64,000 nt of DNA from Marmoricola sp. Leaf446 (GCF_001424755.1 NZ_LMRF01000006.1:157606-221605), one strand, 5' to 3'; positions 45,797 through 55,501 are shown, counted from the first letter of the stretch. Numbers and translations: made by a program. Notes: generated by a model from the sequence alone, not told the origin.

Positions 45797-46960
45797 ATGG
45801 ATACCAGTGCTGAGGCCGAGCGGCTCCGGGCCCTCCGTGACCTCGCCGTCCTCGACGCCCCGCCGGAGGACCGGTTCGACCGCGTGGTCCGGCTGGCGCA
45901 GCACGTCTTCGACGTCCCGATGGTGGCGGTCAACCTCGTCGACGAGGACCGCGTCGTCCCGCACGCCCAGGTCGGCCTGGGGTCCGGCGACATCCCGAGG
46001 TCGGTGGCGTTCTGCTCCACCACGGTGCAGGGCGAGGGTCAGCTCCTCGTCGCCGACGCCCAGGTGGACCAACGGTTCGCGAGCAACCCGCTGGTCCAGC
46101 AGGACCCCCACATCCGTTTCTACGCCGGACAGCCGCTGCGGGCCGCAGGGCAGAACGTGGGGACGCTCTGCCTGCTCGACAGCCGCCCCCGCGACCTGAC
46201 CGCCGAGCAGAGCCGCATGCTCCGCGACCTGGCCCAGTGGGTCGAGAACGAGCTGACGCTGAGCCAGGAGACCGTGCAGGCGCGCGAGGTGCAGCGCCGC
46301 CTGCTGCCGTCCCGGGCGCCGGACGTGCCTGGGCTCGACCTCGCCGGCCGCTGCGTCCCGGCCCGCGACGTGGGCGGCGACTTCTTCGACTGGCAGCGGG
46401 TCGAGGGTGGCCTCCAGGTCGTCGTGGCCGACGTGATGGGCAAGGGCATGACCGCCGCCATCCTGGCCGCCGGTGTCCGGGCGGTGCTCCGTGCCGGCTC
46501 CCTCTTCCACGACCTCGCGACCTCCCTGGAGCGCACCGCCACCAGCATGGCCGACGACCTCGACGGTGCAGCGAGCTTCGTGACCCTCTTCGCCGGACGC
46601 CTCGACCCGGGTTCTGGTGACCTGGAGTACGTCGACGCCGGCCATGGCCTGGCCGTGGTGCTCTCCCCGACCGGCGGAGCCCGACGGCTCGTCTCGGTCG
46701 GGATGCCGGTCGGCGCCGACCCCGGCGAGTCCTGGCCGGCGCGGACCGAGCGGCTCGCGCCCGGTGAGGCCCTCCTGGTCGTCAGCGACGGCGTGCTCGA
46801 CGCGTTCGAGACGGCCGAGGAGGCGGTGGCCGAGGCCGAGCGGCTGGCACGTCGCGGTCTCCGGGCCGACCAGCTCGTCGAGGCGGTCCTGGAGCGCACC
46901 TCGCACCGGCTCTCCCCCGACGACGTCACCGTGGTCGTCGTACGACGGGAGCAGGACTGA
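45797..46960 (+). CDS. GAF-domain PP2C (SpoIIE-type) phosphatase
   Basis: This 387-residue cytosolic protein has a GAF sensory domain (about 15-155, ending GTLCLLDSRPRDL) and a SpoIIE/RsbU-type PP2C domain (about 175-385). Metal-binding motifs are PARDVGGDFFDW, VADVMGKGMTAA, YVDAGHGLA, VVSDGVLDAFE and SPDDVTVVVV. It should dephosphorylate the STAS protein encoded three genes downstream in response to a ligand. It is the first gene of a four-gene operon; its TGA shares a base with the glycosyltransferase ATG. Confidence 0.9.
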   Translation: MDTSAEAERLRALRDLAVLDAPPEDRFDRVVRLAQHVFDVPMVAVNLVDEDRVVPHAQVGLGSGDIPRSVAFCSTTVQGEGQLLVADAQVDQRFASNPLVQQDPHIRFYAGQPLRAAGQNVGTLCLLDSRPRDLTAEQSRMLRDLAQWVENELTLSQETVQAREVQRRLLPSRAPDVPGLDLAGRCVPARDVGGDFFDWQRVEGGLQVVVADVMGKGMTAAILAAGVRAVLRAGSLFHDLATSLERTATSMADDLDGAASFVTLFAGRLDPGSGDLEYVDAGHGLAVVLSPTGGARRLVSVGMPVGADPGESWPARTERLAPGEALLVVSDGVLDAFETAEEAVAEAERLARRGLRADQLVEAVLERTSHRLSPDDVTVVVVRREQD

Positions 46961-48927
46961 TGCTGCGTCGGCTCGCCATCCGGGTCATGGTCCTGCTCGT
47001 CCTCACCTCCGGGACCGTCTACGTGGGGTGGCGGTGGCTGTTCTCGGTCAACTGGCCCAACTGGTGGATCGCCCTGCCGCTGGTGCTCGCCGAGACCTAC
47101 TCGCTGATCGACGCCTACCTCTTCGGCACCACGATGTGGCGGCTCAAGGAGCGTGGCGAGGCCCCGCCTCCGCCCGCCGGGGCCACCGTCGACGTCTTCA
47201 TCACGACCTACAACGAGCCGGTCGAGATGGTGGCGGCCACGGCCGCGGCGGCCCGCGCGATCGCCCACCCGCACAGCACCTGGGTGCTCGACGACGGTGA
47301 CCGCCCGGAGATGCGGGCCGCCTGCGAGGAGCTGGGCGTGGGCTACGTGACCCGCAGCCAGGACTGGGCGGACCGTCCGCGGCACGCCAAGGCCGGCAAC
47401 CTCAACAACGCGCTGTTCCGCACCGAGGGCGAGTTCCTGCTGATCCTCGACGCCGACCAGGTGCCCGACCCCACGATCCTGGACCGCACGCTGGGCTGGT
47501 TCACCGATCCCGAGGTGGCCCTGGTGCAGACACCGCAGTACTTCACCAACGTCACCGGGTCCGACCCCCTGGGCAGTCAGGCACCGCTCTTCTACGGGCC
47601 GATCCAGCAGGGCAAGGACGGGTGGAACGCCGCGTTCTTCTGCGGTTCCAACGCCGTGCTCCGGCGCGAGGCCCTGATGCAGCTCGGGATCGTCGGCTAC
47701 GTCCGCCAGGTCGACGACGCCGTCCGCGAGGCCCTGCGCACCTCCGGTCGCATCCTCGACCGCGCTGCGAGGCGCAGCTCACGCTCCGACCTCGCCACCG
47801 CTACCGCCATCCGTGCGGTGCGCGCCGCGGTCCGCCAGGCCCGCAGCGACCTCGACGGGGGCGCCCCGGTCTCCGAGGTGACCTACGCCTTCCAGCGCGA
47901 GCTCGACGTGGTCAGCCGGTCCACCGTCGACCGCGACGTCGAGGCCATCCGGGCCGACCTCGCTGCCCTCGCGGCCGAGCACCCGGTCGAGGAGGACGAG
48001 GAGCTGGGCTTGCCCGTCATCGACGAGGAGGCCATGGCGCGGCTGGCCCAGCGCGAGTGGTCCCCCCTCGGAGCCGTGGCGTCCGTGCGTGCGCTGGTGG
48101 ACTCGGTGGACGTCCACCGTCACGACGAGGCCCAGCCGATGATGCCGCTGGCGACGGTGTCGGTGACCGAGGACATGGCCACCTGCATGCGACTGCACGG
48201 GCTCGGCTGGCGCTCGGTCTACCACCACGAGGTGCTGGCCCACGGCCTGGCCCCGGAGGACCTGCAGACGATGCTCCAGCAGCGGCTGCGGTGGTCCCAG
48301 GGCACCCTCCAGGTGATGCTGCGGGAGAACCCGCTGGTCCAGCGAGGTCTCTCGCTCGGACAACGCCTCATGTACTTCGCGACCATGTGGAGCTACCTGT
48401 CCGGCTTCGCGGCGGTGGCCTACCTCGCCGCCCCGATCGTCTACCTGTGCTTCGGGGTGCTCCCGGTCAAGGCCTACGGGCTGGAGTTCCTGTCCTACTT
48501 CCTGCCCTACGTCGTGCTCAACCAGCTGTTGTTCTTCGTGGTGGGCTACGGCGTGAAGACCTGGCGGGGCCACCAGTACAGCCTGGCGCTGTTCCCGCTG
48601 TGGATCCGTGCCTGCTGGACCGCCGCCGCCAACGTCTGGTTCGGCAAGCCGCTCGGCTTCGTGGTGACGCCCAAGACGCGGCCCACCGGGCACCGACCGT
48701 TCCCGTGGCGCCTGGTGTGGCCCCAGCTGCTCGCCATGGCCGCGTTGGTGGTGGCGGTCGTGATCGGCGTGCTCCGCCTGGTCCTCGACCTGAGTGACTC
48801 GTTCATCGGCACCGGGGTCAACACGCTCTGGGTGGCCTACGACCTGCTGGTGCTGAGTGTCATCATCGAGGCCGCCCGTTTCCGGGCGCCCGAGGAGGAA
48901 CGGACCGTCCAGGAGGAGAGCGCGTGA
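46960..48927 (+). CDS. Cellulose-synthase-like processive glycosyltransferase (GT2)
   Basis: This 655-residue membrane enzyme has two N-terminal helices, a GT-A domain and about five C-terminal helices. The BcsA-type catalytic set is complete: Asp78 in VDVFITTYNEP, DDG 111-113, DAD 164-166, CGSNAVLRR 228-236, TED 403-405 and QQRLRW 440-445. Uniquely, about 150 residues (about 246-400, helical, Arg/Glu-rich) separate CGSNAVLRR from TED, where BcsA has about 20. There is no PilZ domain, so c-di-GMP control is unlikely. It is embedded between a phosphatase and its STAS/kinase partners, suggesting partner-switch control of a beta-glucan-like exopolysaccharide. Confidence 0.87.
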   Translation: MLRRLAIRVMVLLVLTSGTVYVGWRWLFSVNWPNWWIALPLVLAETYSLIDAYLFGTTMWRLKERGEAPPPPAGATVDVFITTYNEPVEMVAATAAAARAIAHPHSTWVLDDGDRPEMRAACEELGVGYVTRSQDWADRPRHAKAGNLNNALFRTEGEFLLILDADQVPDPTILDRTLGWFTDPEVALVQTPQYFTNVTGSDPLGSQAPLFYGPIQQGKDGWNAAFFCGSNAVLRREALMQLGIVGYVRQVDDAVREALRTSGRILDRAARRSSRSDLATATAIRAVRAAVRQARSDLDGGAPVSEVTYAFQRELDVVSRSTVDRDVEAIRADLAALAAEHPVEEDEELGLPVIDEEAMARLAQREWSPLGAVASVRALVDSVDVHRHDEAQPMMPLATVSVTEDMATCMRLHGLGWRSVYHHEVLAHGLAPEDLQTMLQQRLRWSQGTLQVMLRENPLVQRGLSLGQRLMYFATMWSYLSGFAAVAYLAAPIVYLCFGVLPVKAYGLEFLSYFLPYVVLNQLLFFVVGYGVKTWRGHQYSLALFPLWIRACWTAAANVWFGKPLGFVVTPKTRPTGHRPFPWRLVWPQLLAMAALVVAVVIGVLRLVLDLSDSFIGTGVNTLWVAYDLLVLSVIIEAARFRAPEEERTVQEESA

Positions 48928-49259
48928 ACGAGTACGAGACCCAGGTCCACGGCGGCGTCACGGTGGTGCGCGCGCCCGACAGGCTCGACATGGTGGCCGC
49001 CCCCAAGCTCAAGCAGCTGGTCGACCGCACGGTGCAGGAGGGCGACGGCCGGGTGGTGGTGGACCTCGGAGGCACCTCGTTCGTCGACAGCTCCGGCCTG
49101 GGCGCCCTGATCGGTGGGCTGAAGACGGCTCGCCAGGCCGGTGGCGACCTGCGGATCGCTGCGGCGGGCGAGCAGGTCACGATGGTGCTGCGGCTGACCA
49201 ACCTCGACCGCATCCTGAAGCCCCACCCCGGGGTCGAGGACGCCGCACGTGGCTGGTGA
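48924..49259 (+). CDS. STAS-domain anti-sigma-factor antagonist-like protein
   Basis: This 111-residue STAS protein has the phosphorylation motif SFVDSSGLGALIGGL, with Ser56/Ser57 as phosphoacceptors. In partner switching such proteins are phosphorylated by a HATPase kinase and reset by a PP2C phosphatase; all three occur in this operon. The GTG overlaps the glycosyltransferase stop as GTGA and the 3' end overlaps the kinase gene by 11 bases, ensuring matched production. Confidence 0.9.
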   Translation: MNEYETQVHGGVTVVRAPDRLDMVAAPKLKQLVDRTVQEGDGRVVVDLGGTSFVDSSGLGALIGGLKTARQAGGDLRIAAAGEQVTMVLRLTNLDRILKPHPGVEDAARGW

Positions 49260-49716
49260 GACCTACCGGCTCGACGGTCTCGCGGTCCCGGACCAGCTGC
49301 GCCGCCTGCACGGGCTGCTGGCCACCGCCGCGGCCGAGCACCCCCAGGTCGACCCCGGAGCCCTGATGGCCCTGGAGACCGCCGCCCTCGAGGTCGCCAA
49401 CAACGTCGTCGAGCACGCACGTCCGCTGGGCCAGGTGCGCTGGCGCTTCGAGGTCAGGGTCGAGGAGGACCGGGTCGTCGCGGAGCTCTCGGACTCCGGC
49501 GAGGCGGGGGACACCCCCTGGCTGCCACCCGCGGGCCGGGCGGCCGCTTCGGGCTCGACCGCCTCGGGGACGCTGGTCGTGGGCGGTCCGGCAGACGATC
49601 TCGAGGAGACCGGTCGCGGGCTTCCCCTGGCAGCGGCCCTGCTCGACGACCTGGCCTACCGGCGCGAGCCCGGCCGCAACGTGTGGACCATGCGCAAGGC
49701 CCTCGGGGGGCGCTGA
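49249..49716 (+). CDS. RsbW-like HATPase serine kinase
   Basis: This 155-residue GHKL ATPase has the N-box ALEVANNVVEHAR (Glu48, Asn51/52, His56), DSGEAG near 82 and the G2 loop ETGRGLPLAAAL near 120-131. It resembles anti-sigma kinases that phosphorylate STAS partners. No sigma factor gene is adjacent, so its output could be the glycosyltransferase itself or a remote sigma factor. It ends the operon, converging on egtD at 12 bases. Confidence 0.87.
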   Translation: MAGETYRLDGLAVPDQLRRLHGLLATAAAEHPQVDPGALMALETAALEVANNVVEHARPLGQVRWRFEVRVEEDRVVAELSDSGEAGDTPWLPPAGRAAASGSTASGTLVVGGPADDLEETGRGLPLAAALLDDLAYRREPGRNVWTMRKALGGR

Positions 49717-49728
49717 GGAGCGCCGGTC

Positions 49729-50700
49729 TCAGCCGGGCACCGACAGCGACAGCGCGAAGTCCCCGGCTGCGTCGGTCCACCAGTGGGTCAGCCGCAGCCC
49801 GGCGGCGGCCAGCTCACGCTCGACGCCCTCCCGGCGGAACTTGGTGGAGATCTCGGTGCGGACCTGCTCCCCCGCGGTCAGCTCGACGTCGAGGTCGAGG
49901 GCACCGATGCGGATCGTCTGGTCGCGCACCGACTCCAGCCGCATCTCGATCCGCTCCTCCTCGGCCACCCACACCGCGCGGTGCTCGAAGGCGTCGGGGT
50001 CGAGCTCGGCGCCGAGCTCGCGCTGCAGCACCCGCAGCACGTTGAGGTCGAACTGCGCCGTCACGCCCGCGGCGTCGTCGTAGGCCGCCACGAGGCGGTC
50101 CTCGGCCTTGACCAGGTCGGTGCCGAGCAGGAAGGCGTCGCCCTCGACGAGCGTGGCCCGCACCCGGCCCAGGAAGTCGGCCCGCTGGTCGGGGTCGAGG
50201 TTGCCGATGGTGGAGCCGAGGAAGGCCAGCAGCCGACGCGGGTGCCGCGGCAGCAGCGTGAGGTGCCGCTCGAAGTCGGCCACGACGGGGGCCACGGTGA
50301 CACCGGGGTACTCCTGCGCCACCGCGGCCGCCGCCTCGGCGAGGATCGCGGGGTCGACGTCCAGCGGCACGAACGTCTCCAGGGTCCCGGTGTCGCGCAG
50401 CGCGTCGAGCAGCAGCCGGGTCTTCTCCGAGGTGCCGCTGCCCAGCTCGACCAGCGAGCGGGCCTCGGTGGCGAGCGCGACGTCCTTCGCGTGCTCCTCG
50501 AGGATCGCGCGCTCGGTGCGGGTCGGGTAGTACTCCGGCAGCCGCGTGATCTCGTCGAAGAGCAGGCTGCCGCGAGCGTCGTAGAAGTACTTCGGCGGGA
50601 TCGTGCGCGGCATCGCGGTCAGCCCGGCGCGGACGTCGTCGGCCATCTGGTCGGCGAGCGCCCCCGGCGCGAGGTGGACCTCGGTGGGCAGGATCGGCAT
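49729..50700 (-). CDS. egtD: L-histidine N(alpha)-methyltransferase
   Basis: This 323-residue enzyme makes hercynine by adding three methyl groups to histidine with SAM, the first committed step of ergothioneine synthesis. EgtD features are PPKYFYDARGSLLFDEIT near 35-52, LVELGSGTSEKTRLLL near 84-99, and FLGSTIGNL near 160. The ATG shares a base with the egtC stop. It is the last gene of the egt operon. Length agrees with the mycobacterial enzyme. Confidence 0.96.
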   Translation of the reverse strand: MPILPTEVHLAPGALADQMADDVRAGLTAMPRTIPPKYFYDARGSLLFDEITRLPEYYPTRTERAILEEHAKDVALATEARSLVELGSGTSEKTRLLLDALRDTGTLETFVPLDVDPAILAEAAAAVAQEYPGVTVAPVVADFERHLTLLPRHPRRLLAFLGSTIGNLDPDQRADFLGRVRATLVEGDAFLLGTDLVKAEDRLVAAYDDAAGVTAQFDLNVLRVLQRELGAELDPDAFEHRAVWVAEEERIEMRLESVRDQTIRIGALDLDVELTAGEQVRTEISTKFRREGVERELAAAGLRLTHWWTDAAGDFALSLSVPG

Positions 50701-51392
50701 CAGGGCTCCAGGGCGGTCACGACGACCCCGTCGCGGGTCGCCTCGAGGTGGTGGTGGTCGGGCACGTCGACCCAGCCGGGGTCGTCGTCGTAGGGCTCGC
50801 TGGCCACCACGACGCCCTCGGCGGTGTGGCGGTAGGACAGCCCGTCGCCCCAGGTCGTCGCGAGGACCCGCTCCCCGTCGAGGAGCAGCAGGCTCAGCCG
50901 CGCCGTCGGGTCGAGGCCGGCCACCTCGACGACGGTCTCCCCCAGCCGGTCGACCCCCCTCGCGAGCACGTGCGCCGCCAGGACCGCGGCGTCGCACACC
51001 GACTCCGCCTCGGCGTACGACGGGAGGACGGACCGCTCGACGCGGCCGTTGTGCGAGACCAGCCAGCGGCCGCCGGCGAACGGCGCCGCCGCGGACTCGT
51101 CGGCCGGCATGCCGGGCGTGGCCGACCGGACCGCGGCCAGCACCGAGCCCGAGGCGATCGTCGGCGCGACCGAGGCGAACGACGCGTCGCTCCACAGCGG
51201 CCGGGCCGAGCGCCAGCGGGCGGGCTCCTCGCGGCCGGGAACGTGGAAGCCCACACCCCAGCCGTCGGCGTTCATGGTGCCGTGCGACTGGCGTCGCGGG
51301 TGGTGGCTCTGCCGGAGCAGGCCGTGCTCGGGGGCGAGCACGAGCGCGTCGAGGGTGCGTGGCTCACCGAGCCACGCGAGGTGCCGGCACAC
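50700..51392 (-). CDS. egtC: Gamma-glutamyl-hercynylcysteine S-oxide hydrolase
   Basis: This 230-residue class II glutamine amidotransferase-type hydrolase uses Cys2 (MCRHLAWLG) as nucleophile after Met removal. NADGWGVGFHV near 41-51 and VSHNGRVE near 112 line the glutamyl site. It removes glutamate from the S-oxide intermediate in ergothioneine synthesis. GTG 51392 directly abuts the egtB stop. Confidence 0.95.
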   Translation of the reverse strand: MCRHLAWLGEPRTLDALVLAPEHGLLRQSHHPRRQSHGTMNADGWGVGFHVPGREEPARWRSARPLWSDASFASVAPTIASGSVLAAVRSATPGMPADESAAAPFAGGRWLVSHNGRVERSVLPSYAEAESVCDAAVLAAHVLARGVDRLGETVVEVAGLDPTARLSLLLLDGERVLATTWGDGLSYRHTAEGVVVASEPYDDDPGWVDVPDHHHLEATRDGVVVTALEP

Positions 51393-52751
51393 TCAGGCGC
51401 CCCCCTCGGCACGGCCGTCGTCCTCGACGTCCCACGCCAGGCGCAGGCCGGTGAAGATCTGCCGCCGCACCGGGTGGTCCCAGTTGCGGAACGACGGCCG
51501 CACCGCGCCCTCCCCCACGGCCCACGAGCCACCGCGCAGCACGCGGTAGTCGCCGCCGAAGAACGGCGCGCTGTACTGCGCGTAGAGCATCGGCTCGAAG
51601 CCGGGCCAGGGCTCGAAGGAGGAGGACGTCCACTCCCACACGTCGCCCATCAGCTGCTCCACGCCGTAGGCCGAGGCGCCGGCGGGGTAGGCCCCCACGG
51701 GGGCCGGTCGCAGCGCCTCGCCGCCGAGGTTGGCCAGCTCGCGGGTCCACACCGAGTCGCCCCACGGCCAGCGCCGCCGACGGCCCAGGGCGGGGTCCCA
51801 GGTGCACGCCTTCTCCCACTCCTGCTCGGTGGGGAGCCGGGCGCCGGCCCAGGCGGCGTACGCCTCGGCCTCGAAGAAGCAGACGTGCTGCACCGGCTCG
51901 TCGGGGAGGAGCTCCTCGTGGTGGCCGAAGCGGCGACGGGAGCCGTCGCCGGCCCAGAACAGCGGGCGCTCGAGGCCGGCCTCCTGGCGGTGGGCCCAGC
52001 CGCGGACCGACCACCAGCGGGGCTCGGCGTAACCGCCCGCGTCGACGAAGCCCTGCCACTCCGCGTTGGTCACCGGCACCCGACCGATCCGGAAGGCCGG
52101 GAGATCGACCACGTGGGCCGGGCGCTCGTTGTCGAGCGACCACGGCTCGGCGTGGCCGTCGACACCGAGCTCGAAGGGCCCCGCGGGCACGAGCACGGCG
52201 TCGTGCGCCACGTCGCGACCGGGCGGCAGCGGCGTGCCGGTGCCGAGCAGCGGTGCGCCGTCGCGCAGCTGGTGGGTCGCGAGCATGGTCTCGACGTGCT
52301 GCTGCTCGTGCTGCAGCACCATGTGCGTGGGGAACAGCGCGTCGGCGCTGTCGTCGGCGATCGCGTCGAGCCCGCCGACCACGCGGCTGCGGACGTCGGC
52401 CAGGTAGCGCCGCGCCTCGTCGGGCCCGAGCAGCGGCAGCGAGACCCGCGAGGCGCGGGGGTGCTCGAAGGCGTCGTACAGCTGCTCGACGCGGCAGGAG
52501 AGGACTCCCTGCGCCGCGCTGTCGCCGCCGCGCAGCAGCCAGAGGTCCTCCTGCTGGCCGATGTGGGCGAGGTCCCACACGAGCGGGCTCATCAGCGGGC
52601 TGTGCTGGGCGGTCAGCTCGGGCTCGTCGACGTCGGTGAGCGCGAGCGTGCGCCGCCGCGCCTCGTCGAGGGCCCGGGCGGCGGCCTCGCGGCCGCCGGG
52701 CACCTCGGTGGGCGAGGAGGGGGTCGTCAGGGTGGTCCGGGGCTCAGGCAC
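51393..52751 (-). CDS. egtB: Hercynine oxygenase (ergothioneine sulfoxide synthase)
   Basis: This 452-residue nonheme iron enzyme joins gamma-glutamylcysteine to hercynine with O2. The N-terminal DinB-like domain bears the iron ligands, with His in [10 protein letters not shown] and HEQQHVE near 155-161. The C-terminal FGE-sulfatase domain is [18 protein letters not shown] ... RVLRGGSW. It overlaps egtA by 8 bases. The GTG start yields a normal-length protein. Confidence 0.95.
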   Translation of the reverse strand: MPEPRTTLTTPSSPTEVPGGREAAARALDEARRRTLALTDVDEPELTAQHSPLMSPLVWDLAHIGQQEDLWLLRGGDSAAQGVLSCRVEQLYDAFEHPRASRVSLPLLGPDEARRYLADVRSRVVGGLDAIADDSADALFPTHMVLQHEQQHVETMLATHQLRDGAPLLGTGTPLPPGRDVAHDAVLVPAGPFELGVDGHAEPWSLDNERPAHVVDLPAFRIGRVPVTNAEWQGFVDAGGYAEPRWWSVRGWAHRQEAGLERPLFWAGDGSRRRFGHHEELLPDEPVQHVCFFEAEAYAAWAGARLPTEQEWEKACTWDPALGRRRRWPWGDSVWTRELANLGGEALRPAPVGAYPAGASAYGVEQLMGDVWEWTSSSFEPWPGFEPMLYAQYSAPFFGGDYRVLRGGSWAVGEGAVRPSFRNWDHPVRRQIFTGLRLAWDVEDDGRAEGGA

Positions 52752-54096
52752 GGGCTTCCTCCAGCAGCACTGCCAGCGGGCCGACGGCCTCGACGCGGGA
52801 CCGCAGCTCCTCGGCCGGGCTGCTGCCGCGGGCGAACACCTCGTGCAGCGCCAGCAGCTCGCTGCGCAGCTCGACCGGACCGCGGCTGACCGCCAGCTCG
52901 ACGCACCCGAGCACCGCGCGTCGCACCGCCGGGTCGGCGAGGCCCTCGCGGGCCGCCGTCTCCCACCGGTCGTGGACGGGCGCGACGATCTCGGCCGCGA
53001 GGTCGGCGGCCACCGGGTCGTCGACCAGCGTCACGGTCAGCGCCGTCATGGCCGGCCACCAGCGGTCGGGCAGCGCGTCGAGGCAGCGCAGCTCGAGGTA
53101 GCCGCGCGGACGCACCGGCGGGAACAGCGTGGTCAGGTGGTAGTCGAGGTCGGCCTGCACCGCCGGCCGCGAGAACGGCGCGTCCCCGCTCAGCCAGTCG
53201 CGGAAGCGCACCCGCTCGGTCACCGGGCGGAGCACGCCGTCGTCCAGGATCAGCATCACCGGCGCGTCCAGGGCGTACGCCGCCCACGCGGCCGCCGGGG
53301 GGCCGGCCGGGAACGGGTCGCTGCGACCGTGGTCGATGCCCTGCCACACGCCCTGGCGCATCGAGTGCCAGCCGCTGGCCTCGCCGGCGAGGTAGGGCGA
53401 GGTCGAGGAGGCCGCGACCAGCACCGGCACCAGCGCCCGGAGGTGGGCCATCCGGCACGACCACTCGGCCTCGGGCCCGGCGTCGAGGTTGACCTGGAGC
53501 GCCGCGGTGGCGCTCATCATCGCCTTGCCGGCCCCGGCGCAGCCGAGGGCGTCGAAGTGACGCTCCATCGCGCTGTAGCGCGGGGCGGGGTTGACCCGGC
53601 GCACGGGCCGGGCGGGGTCGGTGCCGAGCGGGGCGGCCCCGAAGCCGGCGGCGGCGAGACCACGACGCAGGTGGTCGCGGTCGATGCCGAGCGCGGCGAT
53701 CGAGAGCACGACGTCGTCGGCGGGCGGGGTCGAGAGCTCGACCTGGCCCCCGGGTTCGACGGTGACCGAGCTGCCCATCGGCAGCGCGGGCAGGTCGTGG
53801 ACGAGCCGGCGCACCTCGTCCCAGATGGGCCGGCGCCCGGGGCGCTCGAGGTCGACCAGGTGCATCTCGAGCTCGAGCCCGACGCGGCCGCCGCCCTCGG
53901 GGCCCGGTGGCGTCTCGCGCAGGGCGGTGGCGGCGACGTGCTCCTCGGCGGCGGCGACGGGGTCCGCCGCACGCAGCAGCGGGTCGCTGGAGACGTCGGG
54001 GAGCCGGCGGCGGGCCAGGACCGAGGGGGCCTCGCCGTCCCGGTCGGTGGTGGTCGGGGTGGTGAGGCCCTCGGGACGGGTCTCCTGGCTGGTCAT
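52744..54096 (-). CDS. egtA: Glutamate-cysteine ligase of ergothioneine synthesis
   Basis: This 450-residue GCS2-type ligase makes gamma-glutamylcysteine from glutamate and cysteine with ATP. Motifs are [11 protein letters not shown] near 73-83, [13 protein letters not shown] near 113-125 and [13 protein letters not shown] near 330. The ATG start has a strong AGGAGGGG site. A 163-base gap separates it from egtE upstream. That gap contains a 9-bp hairpin (AGCGGCTGC/GCAGCCGCT, 54180-54210), possibly an internal promoter or attenuator. Confidence 0.93.
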   Translation of the reverse strand: MTSQETRPEGLTTPTTTDRDGEAPSVLARRRLPDVSSDPLLRAADPVAAAEEHVAATALRETPPGPEGGGRVGLELEMHLVDLERPGRRPIWDEVRRLVHDLPALPMGSSVTVEPGGQVELSTPPADDVVLSIAALGIDRDHLRRGLAAAGFGAAPLGTDPARPVRRVNPAPRYSAMERHFDALGCAGAGKAMMSATAALQVNLDAGPEAEWSCRMAHLRALVPVLVAASSTSPYLAGEASGWHSMRQGVWQGIDHGRSDPFPAGPPAAAWAAYALDAPVMLILDDGVLRPVTERVRFRDWLSGDAPFSRPAVQADLDYHLTTLFPPVRPRGYLELRCLDALPDRWWPAMTALTVTLVDDPVAADLAAEIVAPVHDRWETAAREGLADPAVRRAVLGCVELAVSRGPVELRSELLALHEVFARGSSPAEELRSRVEAVGPLAVLLEEARA

Positions 54097-54259
54097 CGGT
54101 GCTGCCCCTCCTGGTCCGGACCGGTCGCCTCGTGCGACCGCGGGTCGGTGCGGGGCCGGCCGCGGGGGCCGTCCTCGTCAGCGGCTGCCACTCGTGCTCG
54201 AGCAGCCGCTGCTCAACACTGGCACACGGGACCCGTCGGTCCAAGTGGCCACCGGGGGT

Positions 54260-55399
54260 TCACCCCCCGGTCGCGGCGAGCCCCCGGACGAGCGCGTCGA
54301 GGTCCTCGCTGGTCACGTCCACGTGCGGGCTGACGCGCAGGCTGCCCGGGTCGTCGACCGACATCTCACCGGGGGCGCGCCACGGCAGGCACAGGGTGGT
54401 CAGGACACCGGCGTCGAGCAGGTCGGCCCGGGCCCGGGCGGGGTCCTGGCCGGCCGTGGGCGCCACGGCCGTGATCGCGCCCGCGGGGGCGTCGGGCGCC
54501 ACCACCCGCCAGCCCGGCACCTCGGCCAGCCGGTCGCGGAGCTCGCGGCCCACCTCGGCGAGCCGCGCCGCGACCGCCGTGGGCCCGACGGCCAGCAGCT
54601 CGGCCGCCGCGACGCCGAGGCCGATCCGGCCGGCGACGTGCGCCTCGTCGGACTCGAGCAGGGCGACCGGCCCGGTGCCCGGGTGCTTGGCCCGCGCGGG
54701 CACCCGGAGCCGCTCGTGGTGCGCGGCGGCGACGCCGACCAGCCCGACGCCGCGGGGTCCGGTCAGCCACTTGCGGCTGGTGGCCACCACCGCGTCCGCA
54801 CCGGTGTCCGCGCCGACGTGCCCCAGGCCCTGCGCCACGTCGACCCACAGCGGGACGCCGTGACGACGTGCCACCGCGGCCAGCTCCCGTGCCGGCTGCA
54901 CCAGACCGCGGTGGGCGGCGACCAGGTCGAGCAGCACCAGGTCGGGCGGGTCCGTCCCGAGCGCGGCGTCGAGCAGGTCGGGCGTCAGCACGCCGGCCCC
55001 GTCGACGGGCAGCGCGACGGGGCGGTGGCCGCGGCGGCGTACGAGCTCGACGTTGGGGCCCCACGCCGACGGCGGCACCCCGACGCGGGCCCCGGCAGGC
55101 AGCGGCCAGACGTCGAGCACCACGTCGAGGGCGGCCGTCGCGCTCTCGACGAAGGCCAGGTCGTCGGCCCCGAGGCCCAGCAGCCGGCCCAGGTCGGTGC
55201 GCGCCCGCGCCAGGGCGGGCGCCGCCTGCTCGGCGGCGACGTAGCCGCCCACCTCGGCCTCGCGCAGCAGGTGGTCGCCGACCGCCTCCAGCACGGCGTA
55301 CGACGACCGCCCGGCCGACGCGCTGTCGAGGTGCACCAGCCGGGCCGGTGGGCGCCGCTCCCGCCAGGCCGCCCAGGGGTCGGGGATCGAGGTCGTCAC
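54260..55399 (-). CDS. egtE: PLP-dependent C-S lyase of ergothioneine synthesis
   Basis: This 379-residue aminotransferase class V protein should cleave the C-S bond of hercynylcysteine sulfoxide to yield ergothioneine. The PLP lysine lies in VATSRKWLTGPRGVGL near 206-221, and LVLLDLVAAHRGLVQP precedes it. Here egtE is the first gene of the cluster; in mycobacteria it is last. GTG 55399 is preceded by a CAGGTT box at 6 bases. Confidence 0.9.
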   Translation of the reverse strand: MTTSIPDPWAAWRERRPPARLVHLDSASAGRSSYAVLEAVGDHLLREAEVGGYVAAEQAAPALARARTDLGRLLGLGADDLAFVESATAALDVVLDVWPLPAGARVGVPPSAWGPNVELVRRRGHRPVALPVDGAGVLTPDLLDAALGTDPPDLVLLDLVAAHRGLVQPARELAAVARRHGVPLWVDVAQGLGHVGADTGADAVVATSRKWLTGPRGVGLVGVAAAHHERLRVPARAKHPGTGPVALLESDEAHVAGRIGLGVAAAELLAVGPTAVAARLAEVGRELRDRLAEVPGWRVVAPDAPAGAITAVAPTAGQDPARARADLLDAGVLTTLCLPWRAPGEMSVDDPGSLRVSPHVDVTSEDLDALVRGLAATGG

Positions 55400-55405
55400 G
55401 GGCCC

Positions 55406-55411
55406 AACCTG
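55406..55411 (-). promoter_or_regulatory. Leaderless -10 box (CAGGTT) for egtE
   Basis: The minus strand reads CAGGTT 6 bases before GTG 55399, placing a separate promoter at the head of the egt cluster. Confidence 0.45.
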
Positions 55412-55501
55412 CCACGCACGGACCCACCTCGGGACACCAGCGTCGTCGCACCCGCGTCCCAGGGACGCTCACGTCCCGAGGTCGCGGACTCCCGCGGCGC
55501 G

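Noticed and set aside
54180-54210. Rho-independent terminator separating egtE from egtA
   Set aside because: The 9-bp stem has a 13-base loop and no flanking tract, much weaker than the real terminators in this window. It is mentioned only as a possible attenuator.
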